Source: Pacificimonas aurantium (GTDB taxonomy: Bacteria > Pseudomonadota > Alphaproteobacteria > Sphingomonadales > Sphingomonadaceae). Taken from it: a stretch of DNA of 64,000 bases. The position numbers and the translations under genes are program-made. The notes beneath the pieces are model-generated. The model ran no database searches. It was not told the DNA's origin and worked only from the letters and a program-made list of their open reading frames with translations. Position 1 is the first letter of the stretch. Every line of letters begins with the position of its first letter. Of this stretch, positions 33,601 through 41,914 are shown piece after piece. Location of the stretch: contig NZ_JAGSGB010000002.1 of the NCBI RefSeq assembly GCF_020092905.1, forward strand, positions 1 through 64,000, written 5' to 3'.

Positions 33601-35394
33601 CTAGACCAGCGCTTCGGCGTCTTTTTCGACCGCGCCGATCACTTCGTTCGCATGCAGGATCATCTCGGTATGCGCCGCGCCCGACGGGATCATCGGGAAG
33701 CAGTTTTCCACCTTCGCCACATGGCAGTCGACAAAGACGGGACCCTGGGTCTCCATCATGTCCTCGATGGCGCCGTCCAGCGCGCCGACGTCCTCGACTC
33801 GAATGCCCTTCCAGCCATAGGCCTCGGCCAGCTTCACGAAGTCGGGCAGGGCGTCGGAATAGCTGTGAGCCCGCCGCCCGGAATAGGTCAGGTCCTGCCA
33901 CTGGCGGACCATGCCCATATATTCGTTGTTCAGCACGAACACCTTTACGGGCAGGTTGAACTGCACTGCCGTCGCCAGCTCCTGGATGTTCATCTGGATC
34001 GACGCCTCGCCGGCGATGTCGATGACCAGCGCGTTGGGATTGCCCAGCTGCGCGCCGATCGCTGCCGGCAAGCCATAGCCCATCGTGCCGAGACCGCCCG
34101 AGGTCAGCCACTTGTTGGGCTTGTCGAAGCCGAAATGCTGCGCGGCCCACATCTGGTGCTGCCCCACCTCGGTCGTGATGATCGGCGACTTCGCGCGCGT
34201 CATTTCATAAAGTCGGCGGATGGCGTGCTGCGGCAGGATTTCGCCGCTGTCCGGCTGGTCGAAATCCAGCGACCCCTTCGCGCGCCAGCCCTTGATGCGG
34301 TTCCACCATTCCTCGTGCGAGGGACGTTTCAGGCCGCGCGAACGCCATATCCGCGTCAGGTCCTCCAGCACATGCCCCACATCGCCGACGATACCCAGGT
34401 CGACGCGGATATTCTTGTTGATCGACGAGCGGTCGATGTCGATGTGAATCTTCTTGGACGCGGGCGAGAAGGCATCGACCCGTCCCGTAACCCGGTCGTC
34501 GTAGCGGGCGCCGATGCACAGCATCACGTCGCACTGGTTCATCGCCATGTTCGCTTCGTAGGTGCCGTGCATGCCGAGCATGCCCAGCCAGGCGTCATGG
34601 CTCGCAGGAAACGCGCCGAGGCCCATCAGCGTGGCGGTCACGGGGGCGTCGCACATGCGCTGGACTTCGGCGACGAGCTGCGCGGCGCCGGGGCCCGAAT
34701 TGATCGTCCCTCCGCCGACGTAGAGGATCGGCCGCTCGGCCGCCGCCAGCATATCGACGGCGGTTTCGATTGCCGACAGGTCGCCCTTCACCTGCGGGTT
34801 GTAGCCGCCATGCATGCGGCCGCCCTGCTCATAGGGGACATCCTCGACCTGTACGTCCTTGGGAATATCGATGACCACCGGGCCCGGGCGCCCCGTCGTC
34901 GCGATCCGAAACGCGCTCTTCACCGTACTGGCGAGTGCGGCGGGCTCCTTCACCAGGTAATTATGCTTCGAGCAGTGGCGGGTAATGCCGACCGTGTCGC
35001 ATTCCTGGAAGGCGTCGGTGCCGATCAGGTGTGTGGGCACCTGGCCGGTGATGACGACCACGGGGATCGAATCCATCAACGCATCGGTGATGCCCGTTAC
35101 GGTGTTCGTGGCGCCGGGGCCGGAGGTGACCAGAGCGACGCCCGGCCGGCCGGTGGAGCGCGCATAGCCCTCCGCGGCGTGGACCGCTGCCTGTTCGTGA
35201 CGTACCAGCACATGGCGGATTTTCGGATGGTCGAACAGCGCATCGTAAATCGGCAGCACCGCGCCGCCGGGGTAACCGAACACGGTGTCGACACCCTCTT
35301 CGAGGAGAGCCTTTACCAGATTTTCTGCGCCACTGGGCATCACGTCGTCCGTTTGTTTCGTTTGAAGCCGCGGTAACAGGGGATTGATTGCCAT
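33601..35394 (-). CDS. ilvB: acetolactate synthase large (catalytic) subunit
   Basis: A 597-residue ThDP enzyme that condenses pyruvates to acetolactate (or with 2-ketobutyrate). The catalytic Glu is in VFGYPGGAVLPIYDAL; an FAD-binding central domain follows, and the ThDP/Mg motif is GEASIQMNIQEL...NNEYMGMVRQWQ. The first ATG 35394 has AAGGCGG upstream and is preferred over an internal ATG at 35340. It is first in ilvB-H-C. The promoter region is shared with the divergent hybrid kinase gene. No attenuator-type leader peptide was recognised there. Confidence 0.97.
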   Translation of the reverse strand: MAINPLLPRLQTKQTDDVMPSGAENLVKALLEEGVDTVFGYPGGAVLPIYDALFDHPKIRHVLVRHEQAAVHAAEGYARSTGRPGVALVTSGPGATNTVTGITDALMDSIPVVVITGQVPTHLIGTDAFQECDTVGITRHCSKHNYLVKEPAALASTVKSAFRIATTGRPGPVVIDIPKDVQVEDVPYEQGGRMHGGYNPQVKGDLSAIETAVDMLAAAERPILYVGGGTINSGPGAAQLVAEVQRMCDAPVTATLMGLGAFPASHDAWLGMLGMHGTYEANMAMNQCDVMLCIGARYDDRVTGRVDAFSPASKKIHIDIDRSSINKNIRVDLGIVGDVGHVLEDLTRIWRSRGLKRPSHEEWWNRIKGWRAKGSLDFDQPDSGEILPQHAIRRLYEMTRAKSPIITTEVGQHQMWAAQHFGFDKPNKWLTSGGLGTMGYGLPAAIGAQLGNPNALVIDIAGEASIQMNIQELATAVQFNLPVKVFVLNNEYMGMVRQWQDLTYSGRRAHSYSDALPDFVKLAEAYGWKGIRVEDVGALDGAIEDMMETQGPVFVDCHVAKVENCFPMIPSGAAHTEMILHANEVIGAVEKDAEALV

Positions 35395-35456
35395 TCAACC
35401 GCCTTATAAGAAATTATCTATCAAATTTTGCCCGATGCTCGACATTCTCGGTCGCC

Positions 35457-35473
35457 GGTCACAGGAAGTGACC
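35457..35473. promoter_or_regulatory. inverted repeat between ilvB and the hybrid kinase gene
   Basis: GGTCAC-N5-GTGACC is a perfect palindrome in the 96-base gap between the divergent ilvB and kinase genes. It is 17 bases before ATG 35491 and 63 bases before the ilvB start. It may be an operator for either gene; the protein is unknown. Confidence 0.4.
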
Positions 35474-35490
35474 CCCGCGAGTAACCTGAT

Positions 35491-37473
35491 ATGCTGACCC
35501 CGATGCCCGAAGCACGTTTGAGAAAAGACCGGCGCCTCTACCTGTGGGTGGCCGGCCTGTTCGCGCTGCTGGCTGCTCTCGTCGGCATTGGCGTCCTCAG
35601 CGCTGCGGCGTTCCGCCAGGCCGTCGGCGATGAATCCGAGCGGCTGCGTGCCGGCGCGCTCTACGAGCGGTCGAACGAGACCCTTCTTGCTGCGTCCGCC
35701 CTCTACGATTCGCTGCAAGACGCCGAGCGCGGTCAGCGCGGCTACGCGCTTACACAGAACCCGGTCTTCCTCGATCCCTATAATGCGAATGTCTCCCGCG
35801 TCGGGCCGCGGCTCGACCGTCTCGAGGCTCTCGTCGACGTCAACGAAGAGCTGCGGCCCAAAATGGACTCGCTGCGCACCATTACCGGGCTGAAGCTCGA
35901 TGAGATGGAAGAGGTCGTTGCGAAAATCGATTCGGGCAGAATCGAGGAAGCGCGGCAGGACATTTCCAGCGGCTATGGGCGGCGGCTGATGCAGCAGATC
36001 AGCGACCTGCTGGTCGATATCCGCGTTACCGAGGAAGAGCGGCTGGCCGAGCGGCGTGCCGCTGCCCTGGGAAGCGCGGACGAGTCGGAGCGGACCATCG
36101 AGCGGCTTGCCCTGTTCGGCATCGCTCTGCTTGCTTCGGGGCTCGCGGCCGTCGTTGCTCTGGGCCTTCTTCTGATCCGCGCCTATCGCAGCGCTCTTCG
36201 CGAGCAGCTTATCGAGGATGAGAATGAGGCGCTGGAACGGGCGGTCGCGGCGCGGACCCGGGAACTGACGGTTGCCAACGAGCGACTGATTGCCGAGGCG
36301 CAGTCGCGCGAAAATGCCGAAAACCGTCTCAGGCAGGCGCAGCGGCTGGAGGCTGTCGGCCAGCTCACCGGTGGCATCGCGCATGACTTCAACAACATGC
36401 TTTCCGTAGTGATCGGAAATCTCGATCTTCTGAAGCGGCGCACCGAACTCGAGGCGAAGCTCCTGCGGCTCGTCGACAATGCGCTGGAAGGTGCTGACCG
36501 TGCCGCAACGCTTACCTCGCGCCTGCTTGCCTTTTCCCGTCAGCAGTCGCTGAAGCCGCAGGTCACCGACCTCAACCTGCTTCTGCGCAACATGGAGGAT
36601 TTTCTCGGCCGAACTCTGGGCGAGACCGTGCGCGTCGAATTCGATCTGGCCGACAATGTGCCGTCGGTGTTCGTCGACGCCGCCGAACTCGAGAATGTCA
36701 TTCTCAATCTCGGCGCGAATGCCCGCGATGCTATGCCGAAGGGCGGGCGGCTGCTGGTTGCCACCTCCTGCGATGAAATCGAGGTAGAGGAGGAGCGCCA
36801 CGGCCAGCTTCTCTATCCCGGCCGCTACGCCATCATCAGCATTTCGGATACGGGCGAGGGGATGCCGCCCGAAGTGCTCGAAAAGGTCTACGAGCCCTTC
36901 TTCACCACCAAGCCTGTCGGCAAAGGGACCGGCCTCGGCCTCAGCCAGGTACAGGGCTTCGTCATCCAGTCCGGCGGTACCGTCGATATCGAGTCCGCCG
37001 TTGGCGAAGGAACGACGATCCGTATCCTCCTTCCCGAGGGCGAACAGCGCGAAGACGTCGTCGGCATGCTGGACGGCAAGGTGGACGGACCGCTGCCCGA
37101 GGCGCGGCCCGGCGAGACCGTATTGGTCGTTGAGGACCAGGACCAGCTTCGCAGCCTGACCACCGATGTTCTACGCGACCTTGGATATGAGGTTGAAGCG
37201 GCGGATTCGGCCGAAGATGCGCAGCGCATCCTCGACGAAGGCGGAAGGTTCACCCTGATTTTTACCGACATGGTCATGCCGGAAAAGTCGGGCGACGAAC
37301 TCGCGCGCTATGCTCGCTCGCTAGATACGCGCCAGAAGATTCTCTACACCAGCGGGTTCACGCAGGCGGCAGGCGTCGAACTGTCGACGCTTGAGCCGGC
37401 GGCCGAACTTCTCAGAAAGCCCTACGCCGTCGACGAGCTGGCACATGCCGTTCGCACGGCGATCGACAGCTAG
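35491..37473 (+). CDS. hybrid sensor histidine kinase with CHASE3-like sensor
   Basis: A 660-residue membrane kinase. TM1 is at about 17-40, a periplasmic CHASE3-type four-helix sensor at 45-180 (DAERGQRGYALTQNP is typical), and TM2 at 206-232. A coiled linker leads to HisKA with GGIAHDFNNML (His298). HATPase_c has its N box LGANARDAM and G boxes DTGEGMP and GTGLGLSQ. A C-terminal receiver (about 545-655) has TDMVMP with Asp593. No separate HPt or response regulator is encoded nearby. ATG 35491 has no obvious Shine-Dalgarno. It converges on miaA, the two stops sharing a CTAG. Confidence 0.92.
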   Translation: MLTPMPEARLRKDRRLYLWVAGLFALLAALVGIGVLSAAAFRQAVGDESERLRAGALYERSNETLLAASALYDSLQDAERGQRGYALTQNPVFLDPYNANVSRVGPRLDRLEALVDVNEELRPKMDSLRTITGLKLDEMEEVVAKIDSGRIEEARQDISSGYGRRLMQQISDLLVDIRVTEEERLAERRAAALGSADESERTIERLALFGIALLASGLAAVVALGLLLIRAYRSALREQLIEDENEALERAVAARTRELTVANERLIAEAQSRENAENRLRQAQRLEAVGQLTGGIAHDFNNMLSVVIGNLDLLKRRTELEAKLLRLVDNALEGADRAATLTSRLLAFSRQQSLKPQVTDLNLLLRNMEDFLGRTLGETVRVEFDLADNVPSVFVDAAELENVILNLGANARDAMPKGGRLLVATSCDEIEVEEERHGQLLYPGRYAIISISDTGEGMPPEVLEKVYEPFFTTKPVGKGTGLGLSQVQGFVIQSGGTVDIESAVGEGTTIRILLPEGEQREDVVGMLDGKVDGPLPEARPGETVLVVEDQDQLRSLTTDVLRDLGYEVEAADSAEDAQRILDEGGRFTLIFTDMVMPEKSGDELARYARSLDTRQKILYTSGFTQAAGVELSTLEPAAELLRKPYAVDELAHAVRTAIDS

Positions 37474-38363
37474 CGCGTTTCGGGTCCGGCTACGGGCGAC
37501 GCTACCGGGCGCTGCGTGCGAAACCAGGCTTGTTGCCGCTTCGCATAGCGCCGCGTATCGCGCTTCGCCTGCTCCACCGCGTCTTCCAGTGAGAGTTCGC
37601 CCCGCAGGTGAGCGGCAAGCGGCGGCACGCCGATGGCCTTCATGACCGGAAGGTCGGGGGCCAGCTTCCGGTCCATAAGAGTGCCGACCTCTTCCAGCGC
37701 GCCCGCCTCGATCATCAGGTCGAAGCGCGTGTCGCAGCGTGCGTAGAGCTGGTCGCGGGGAAGGTCTACCACGCGGAAATCGATTTCCGTGTCGCTCGCG
37801 ATCCCGCCCGTCCGCTCCGTGCGCCACTGCGCAAGCGAGCGTCCAGTGGACCGCACGACTTCGAGTGCACGGGCGAGCCGCTGGGTGTCGGAGGGTCTCA
37901 GCTCGGCGCTCATGCGCGGGTCCTCGCGCTCCAGCGCGGCCGCCAGTTCGCCGGTCTCCATGTCGCGAACATCAGACCTGATTTCAGGGTCGATCTCAGG
38001 GACGGGCGCAAGGCCCAGGATCAGCGTATTGAGATAGAGGCCGGTGCCGCCGCACAGGATCGGCAGGCGGCCCTCCGCGCGAACTGCGGCGATCTCACGC
38101 TTCGCCATCGCTGCCCAGTCTGCCGCTGAACAGGCTTCCGCGCCGTCGACGCAGCCGTACAGCCGGTGCGGAATCCCAGCCATCTCGTCCTCGTCGGGCC
38201 GCGCCGAAAGAATCTTCAGGTCGCGGTAGACCTGCGACGCATCTGCATTGATGACGGTCCCCTGTTCGGCCTGCGCGACATCCAGCGCCGCAGCGGACTT
38301 GCCGCTCGCGGTCGGGCCTGCAATGACCACCAGCCGCTTTTCCGGAGGATCGCTCTTGTTCAT
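37470..38363 (-). CDS. miaA: tRNA dimethylallyltransferase
   Basis: A 297-residue enzyme that prenylates A37 in tRNAs reading UNN codons. The P-loop GPTASGKSAAALD follows MNKSDPPEKRLVVIA, NADASQVYRDLKILSARPDE is the active-site region with its Asp, and GGTGLYLNTLILGLAP and RYAKRQQAWFR are the other family motifs. ATG 38363 is preferred; an in-frame GTG 38381 would add six residues. Its start overlaps the serB start on the opposite strand. Its stop overlaps the hybrid kinase stop. Confidence 0.96.
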   Translation of the reverse strand: MNKSDPPEKRLVVIAGPTASGKSAAALDVAQAEQGTVINADASQVYRDLKILSARPDEDEMAGIPHRLYGCVDGAEACSAADWAAMAKREIAAVRAEGRLPILCGGTGLYLNTLILGLAPVPEIDPEIRSDVRDMETGELAAALEREDPRMSAELRPSDTQRLARALEVVRSTGRSLAQWRTERTGGIASDTEIDFRVVDLPRDQLYARCDTRFDLMIEAGALEEVGTLMDRKLAPDLPVMKAIGVPPLAAHLRGELSLEDAVEQAKRDTRRYAKRQQAWFRTQRPVASPVAGPETR

Positions 38364-39222
38364 CGTTACGCTTGTCGGCACGCCCGAACTATCTTCGCAG
38401 GACGTTCTCGCGGCCAGCGAAATCTTGGCGAGCCGGGATCATATCTGGATCGACAGCGGCCAGGCGGCGGATATCGAGGTTTCCGCGCTGGCGCCGGATG
38501 GTGTCGCGCGAATCGAAGCTGCGCTTCCGCATGTCGATGTTTTCGCCCAGCCCGCATCCGCAAGGCATCGCCGGCTGTTCGTCGCCGACATGGATTCGAC
38601 GATGATTCAGGCGGAGTGCATCGACGAACTGGCGGACTTTGCCGGCAAGAAAGCCGAGATTGCGGCGGTGACCGAGGCGGCCATGCGCGGTGAGCTCGAC
38701 TTCGAAGCCGCTCTCAGGGGGCGGGTGGAAGCCCTTGAGGGGTTGGAAGTTTCCGCAATCCGGAACTGCCTCGATACGCGCATCTCCTATACGCCCGGCG
38801 CGAAGACACTCATTGCTACGCTAAAGGCGGAGGGGATCCGCACGTGCCTCGTCTCGGGCGGTTTTCACAGCTTCGCCGACCCGGTTGGCGAAGGCCTGGG
38901 CTTCGATGTCATCCTCGCCAACCGCCTGGAGACAGCTGCCGGGCGCCTTACCGGTGTCGTTGGCTCGCCAATCGTCGATTCCGCTGCCAAGAAAGCGCTG
39001 CTTTTGGCTGAGTCCGAAGGCCTCGGCGTGGGCGCGGGGCAGGCGATCGCGATCGGCGACGGCGCGAACGATCTGGACATGGTGAAGGCGGCGGGTCTCG
39101 GCGTCGCCTATCATGCGAAACCGAAGCTGGCAGAGGCTGCCGATGCGCGCATCCGCAGCGGCGACCTTACGGTGCTACTCTACGCGCTGGGGCTGGAGAA
39201 GTCGCGCTGGCAGGGCGCCTGA
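38356..39222 (+). CDS. serB: phosphoserine phosphatase
   Basis: A 288-residue HAD phosphatase, final step of serine synthesis. The nucleophile motif is VADMDSTMIQAECIDEL (near residues 76-92), motif II is SGG in CLVSGGFHSF, and the Mg motif is IAIGDGANDLDMV. An N-terminal ACT-like half precedes the catalytic domain. The start is TTG 38356: GGAGGA lies 7 bases upstream, and no ATG or GTG gives the conserved FIVTLVGTPELS N-terminus. It therefore overlaps miaA's 5' end by 8 bases on the opposite strand. A strong TTG start may limit expression. Confidence 0.93.
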   Translation: MFIVTLVGTPELSSQDVLAASEILASRDHIWIDSGQAADIEVSALAPDGVARIEAALPHVDVFAQPASARHRRLFVADMDSTMIQAECIDELADFAGKKAEIAAVTEAAMRGELDFEAALRGRVEALEGLEVSAIRNCLDTRISYTPGAKTLIATLKAEGIRTCLVSGGFHSFADPVGEGLGFDVILANRLETAAGRLTGVVGSPIVDSAAKKALLLAESEGLGVGAGQAIAIGDGANDLDMVKAAGLGVAYHAKPKLAEAADARIRSGDLTVLLYALGLEKSRWQGA

Positions 39223-39252
39223 CGCCAGGAATACCCCGAGAGTAAAGCTGCG

Positions 39253-40227
39253 CTAGTCTTCGGCCGCGACGAAGCAAGCCTGTCCTGCGGCCTTGATCTC
39301 GGCGCAGCGGGCCGAGGCCCCGGCCCGGTCGGCATATTCGCCGATGCGAAGGCGTACGCCGCCTGCGAACTCGCGGTAGACCGGCGTGGTGCCGTCCAGC
39401 AGGCCCGGCAGTTTTCTCTGAATGTTCGTCCAGCCCGATTCCGCCTGCCCGCGCGTTTGAAAGGCGCCCAGCTGGACGCGGAACTGTGTGGCGTCCGCCG
39501 TCAGCACGGTGTCCTCGTCGCTCCGGGATTCCTGCGGCTCGCGCGGCGCCGGGACGGCGACCTCCTGGATTGCCGTGCCCTGATTTCGGTTCGCTTCCGC
39601 TTCTGCCTGAGCAGCCGCGCGAGCGGCAGGCGCAGCGCCTCTTCCCGCGTCGGAAAGGGTGACGACGGGCACCCCCGCGATCTCCTCGGCGAGGGTACGC
39701 CCGGCCGCCTTTTCCTGCGTAGTGAGACCTTCCTCCATGCGGCGAAGCACCTTGCGCGCCTGTTTCACGCCGCCGCGCTCGGCAAGCAGCAGATAGGCAT
39801 AGGCGCGGGGCCGGTCCTCCTCGACGCCCTTGCCGCCATAATGGCGAATGCCGAGCATATATCTTGCATAGGCATCGCCTTCGGCAGCCGACGCCTTCCA
39901 CAATTCCACCGCGTCCGCGACCTGGCCGCGCCGCGCCATGAAAATCCCCAGATAGGTCCGGGCGGGGGCGTGGCCCTTTTCTGCCGCGCGGCGAAAAAAG
40001 TCCTCTGCCCGGTCCAGGTCGCGCGGGACGCCGCGCCCCTGTCGGTGTGCCAGCCCAAGGTTGAACAGCGCATGGGCATTGCCGCGCGCCGCGGCCGGAA
40101 GCCAGAGCATCACGGCTTCCTTGTAATTGCCGGCTCGCCACTCGGCGACGCCCTCGGCCACCGTTGCACCTGCCGGCTGTGCCAGCAGCGCGCCTGCCAG
40201 AAGCAGGGAAATCCACATCCGTTTCAT
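39253..40227 (-). CDS. exported Sel1-repeat and SPOR-domain protein
   Basis: A 324-residue periplasmic protein. A signal peptide (MKRMWISLLLAGALLAQPAGA) is followed by Sel1-like helical repeats (about 30-170; HALFNLGLAHRQGRGVPRDL, ARYMLGIRHYGGKGVEED), an Ala/Glu-rich linker, and a C-terminal SPOR domain (about 245-322; FRVQLGAFQTRGQAESGW to CAEIKAAGQACFV). SPOR domains bind denuded peptidoglycan at division sites. ATG 40227 starts the signal peptide. It is divergent from the orphan parA gene, 135 bases away, and another SPOR protein is 1.7 kb downstream on the other strand, so the group may share a division-linked role. Confidence 0.85.
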   Translation of the reverse strand: MKRMWISLLLAGALLAQPAGATVAEGVAEWRAGNYKEAVMLWLPAAARGNAHALFNLGLAHRQGRGVPRDLDRAEDFFRRAAEKGHAPARTYLGIFMARRGQVADAVELWKASAAEGDAYARYMLGIRHYGGKGVEEDRPRAYAYLLLAERGGVKQARKVLRRMEEGLTTQEKAAGRTLAEEIAGVPVVTLSDAGRGAAPAARAAAQAEAEANRNQGTAIQEVAVPAPREPQESRSDEDTVLTADATQFRVQLGAFQTRGQAESGWTNIQRKLPGLLDGTTPVYREFAGGVRLRIGEYADRAGASARCAEIKAAGQACFVAAED

Positions 40228-40362
40228 GCGTCTCGTTTCTGACGCGCAGGGCGGAGCCGTCAATGTTGGCGTGGGCGCGCGGTCGCCGCCTTTACGAAAA
40301 ATTAGTTCTATGGGCGGCAAAAGGAACGGTGAGTAACCGGGCCATTGGAATTGGGGTTCTTC

Positions 40363-41082
40363 ATGCGGGTACTGGCAGTTGCCTCTCAGAAAGGCGGATC
40401 GGGGAAGACGACACTCTCCGGCCACCTTGCCGTACAGGCGGAGCGGGCCGGGGCGGGGCCGGTCGTTCTGATCGACATCGATCCGCAGGGGTCGCTCGCC
40501 GACTGGTGGAACGAGCGAGAGGCGGAGGCGCCGGCCTTCGCCCAGACGACCGTCGCGCGGCTCGCCACGGATCTGGAGGCGCTACGCCAGCAGGGGTTCA
40601 AGCTGGCGGTCATCGACACGCCGCCCGCCATCACCGTTGCCATTCAGAGCGTGCTGTCGGTTGCCGAGCTTGTGGTCATCCCGACCCGTCCTTCGCCGCA
40701 CGATCTGCGCGCCGCCGGCGCGACGGTCGATCTTTGCGAGCGGGCCGGCAAGCCCCTCGTGTTCGTCATCAACGCCGCCACCGCGAAGGCGAAGATCACC
40801 TATGAGGCGGCGGTGGCGTTGTCGCAGCACGGCACGCTCGCCCCGGTCACACTGCATCATCGTACCGACTATGCCGCATCTATGATCGATGGCCGGACGG
40901 TCATGGAATGCGACCCCAAATGTAAGTCCGCGCAGGAAATCGAGCAGCTCTGGAGTTATGTCGCCGACCGGCTCGAGCGCAATTTCCGGCGCACCGTCTT
41001 CAACGCCCCCGGCGCGACCCCGGTTACGGCAGCGCCGCGTGCGCGGCCGGCCGGCGGGTTCGGCCGCAAGGCAGCCTTTTGA
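40363..41082 (+). CDS. orphan ParA/MinD-family ATPase
   Basis: A 239-residue deviant-Walker ATPase. The Walker A motif KGGSGKTT is at residues 10-17 with the ParA signature Lys10, Walker A' is LAVIDTPPA, and Walker B is VVLIDIDPQGS. Such proteins form ATP-dependent dimers that bind DNA or membrane and position a cargo. There is no N-terminal HTH (unlike F/P1 ParA) and no adjacent parB. The C-terminal tail is Arg/Gly/Pro-rich and probably flexible. ATG 40363 follows TTGGGGTTC. Its stop overlaps the ATG at 41082 of the RHH gene frame, so the two are coupled. Confidence 0.92.
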   Translation: MRVLAVASQKGGSGKTTLSGHLAVQAERAGAGPVVLIDIDPQGSLADWWNEREAEAPAFAQTTVARLATDLEALRQQGFKLAVIDTPPAITVAIQSVLSVAELVVIPTRPSPHDLRAAGATVDLCERAGKPLVFVINAATAKAKITYEAAVALSQHGTLAPVTLHHRTDYAASMIDGRTVMECDPKCKSAQEIEQLWSYVADRLERNFRRTVFNAPGATPVTAAPRARPAGGFGRKAAF

Positions 41083-41102
41083 TGGGAGGCCCGACGGGGA
41101 AG

Positions 41103-41912
41103 ATGATGACCACACAGCAGAAATCCTTCGGATCCCTCAGCGGCAGCCTTCTTGCCCGCAAGGGCGGTGCCCGGCCCGCGATGCGGCCGCAGGCCTTTCG
41201 CTTCGACGAGGGTGACGAGACGGCGGCCGAGGACGAATGCGGCTGGAACGACATGGGCCGCGACATGCTCACGCCCGAACAGCGCGAGTCGCTGCTGCCG
41301 GCCGAGAATGGCAATATTCGCAGCATCGTCGCGGCGCAGCCCGTCCCTGCCGAGGAGGAGTCCGGCGATGAGCCGGCAGCCGCCCAGACCGAGGCCGAGA
41401 CCGACGCCGGGATCGAACCAGCCAATGGCACGAACCTGAACGGACATGCGGCAGCGGATGGCGGTATCGACGCCGATCACGCCGCGGAGCGGGGTCCGGT
41501 TGCGGAGCAGCACCGCGCCCTCGCCGATTCCCTCGGGGCCGAACTGGAAGAGGCGAACGGTCACACGCTTGCCGAGGACCTTTCCGGCAACGACGACGAT
41601 GCGGAGGAACAGGCCGCTTTTCTCGCGCGGCTGGAAGCTGACACGCGAGAGGGTACGTTCGAGGAAGAGGCCGCGCCGCGGCGGGAACCGGGCCCGGCGT
41701 CCGAGGCATCGGCGCGTCCGCGCTCCGCGCCCGGCAGCAAGGCGAAGGCCGCCTTTACGTTGCGTCTCGACCGCGACTTACATCTCAAGCTTCGGCTGGC
41801 CTGCGCCTTCCAGCATACCAGCGCGCAGAAGCTGGTTACCGAAGCGCTGAGCGAATATCTGGACCGGCACCATCCGGACCTGCCGGTCGTCCCGGAAGGA
41901 CAGGGGGACTGA
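41103..41912 (+). CDS. disordered RHH-like protein, probable ParA partner
   Basis: A protein of about 269 residues. An N-terminal basic patch (LLARKGGARPAMR, residues 16-28) is followed by a ~185-residue acidic, Glu/Ala-rich, low-complexity stretch with no predicted fold. A C-terminal ribbon-helix-helix comes last (about 213-256: FTLRLDRDLHLKLRLACAF then SAQKLVTEALSEYLDRHH). RHH dimers bind DNA; short basic N-termini activate ParA ATPases in ParB, ParG and similar partners. This pattern and the coupling to parA suggest it is the ParA partner. Start is uncertain: ATG 41082 overlaps the parA stop, ATG 41103/41106 follow GGGGAAG. No clear homologue name is recognised. Confidence 0.65.
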   Translation: MMTTQQKSFGSLSGSLLARKGGARPAMRPQAFRFDEGDETAAEDECGWNDMGRDMLTPEQRESLLPAENGNIRSIVAAQPVPAEEESGDEPAAAQTEAETDAGIEPANGTNLNGHAAADGGIDADHAAERGPVAEQHRALADSLGAELEEANGHTLAEDLSGNDDDAEEQAAFLARLEADTREGTFEEEAAPRREPGPASEASARPRSAPGSKAKAAFTLRLDRDLHLKLRLACAFQHTSAQKLVTEALSEYLDRHHPDLPVVPEGQGD

Positions 41913-41914
41913 AG

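Noticed and set aside
35404-36801. 465-residue frame on the minus strand opposite the hybrid kinase
   Set aside because: It mirrors the kinase frame with GC-rich codon bias, has no recognisable family or start signal, and the kinase domains on the plus strand are complete.
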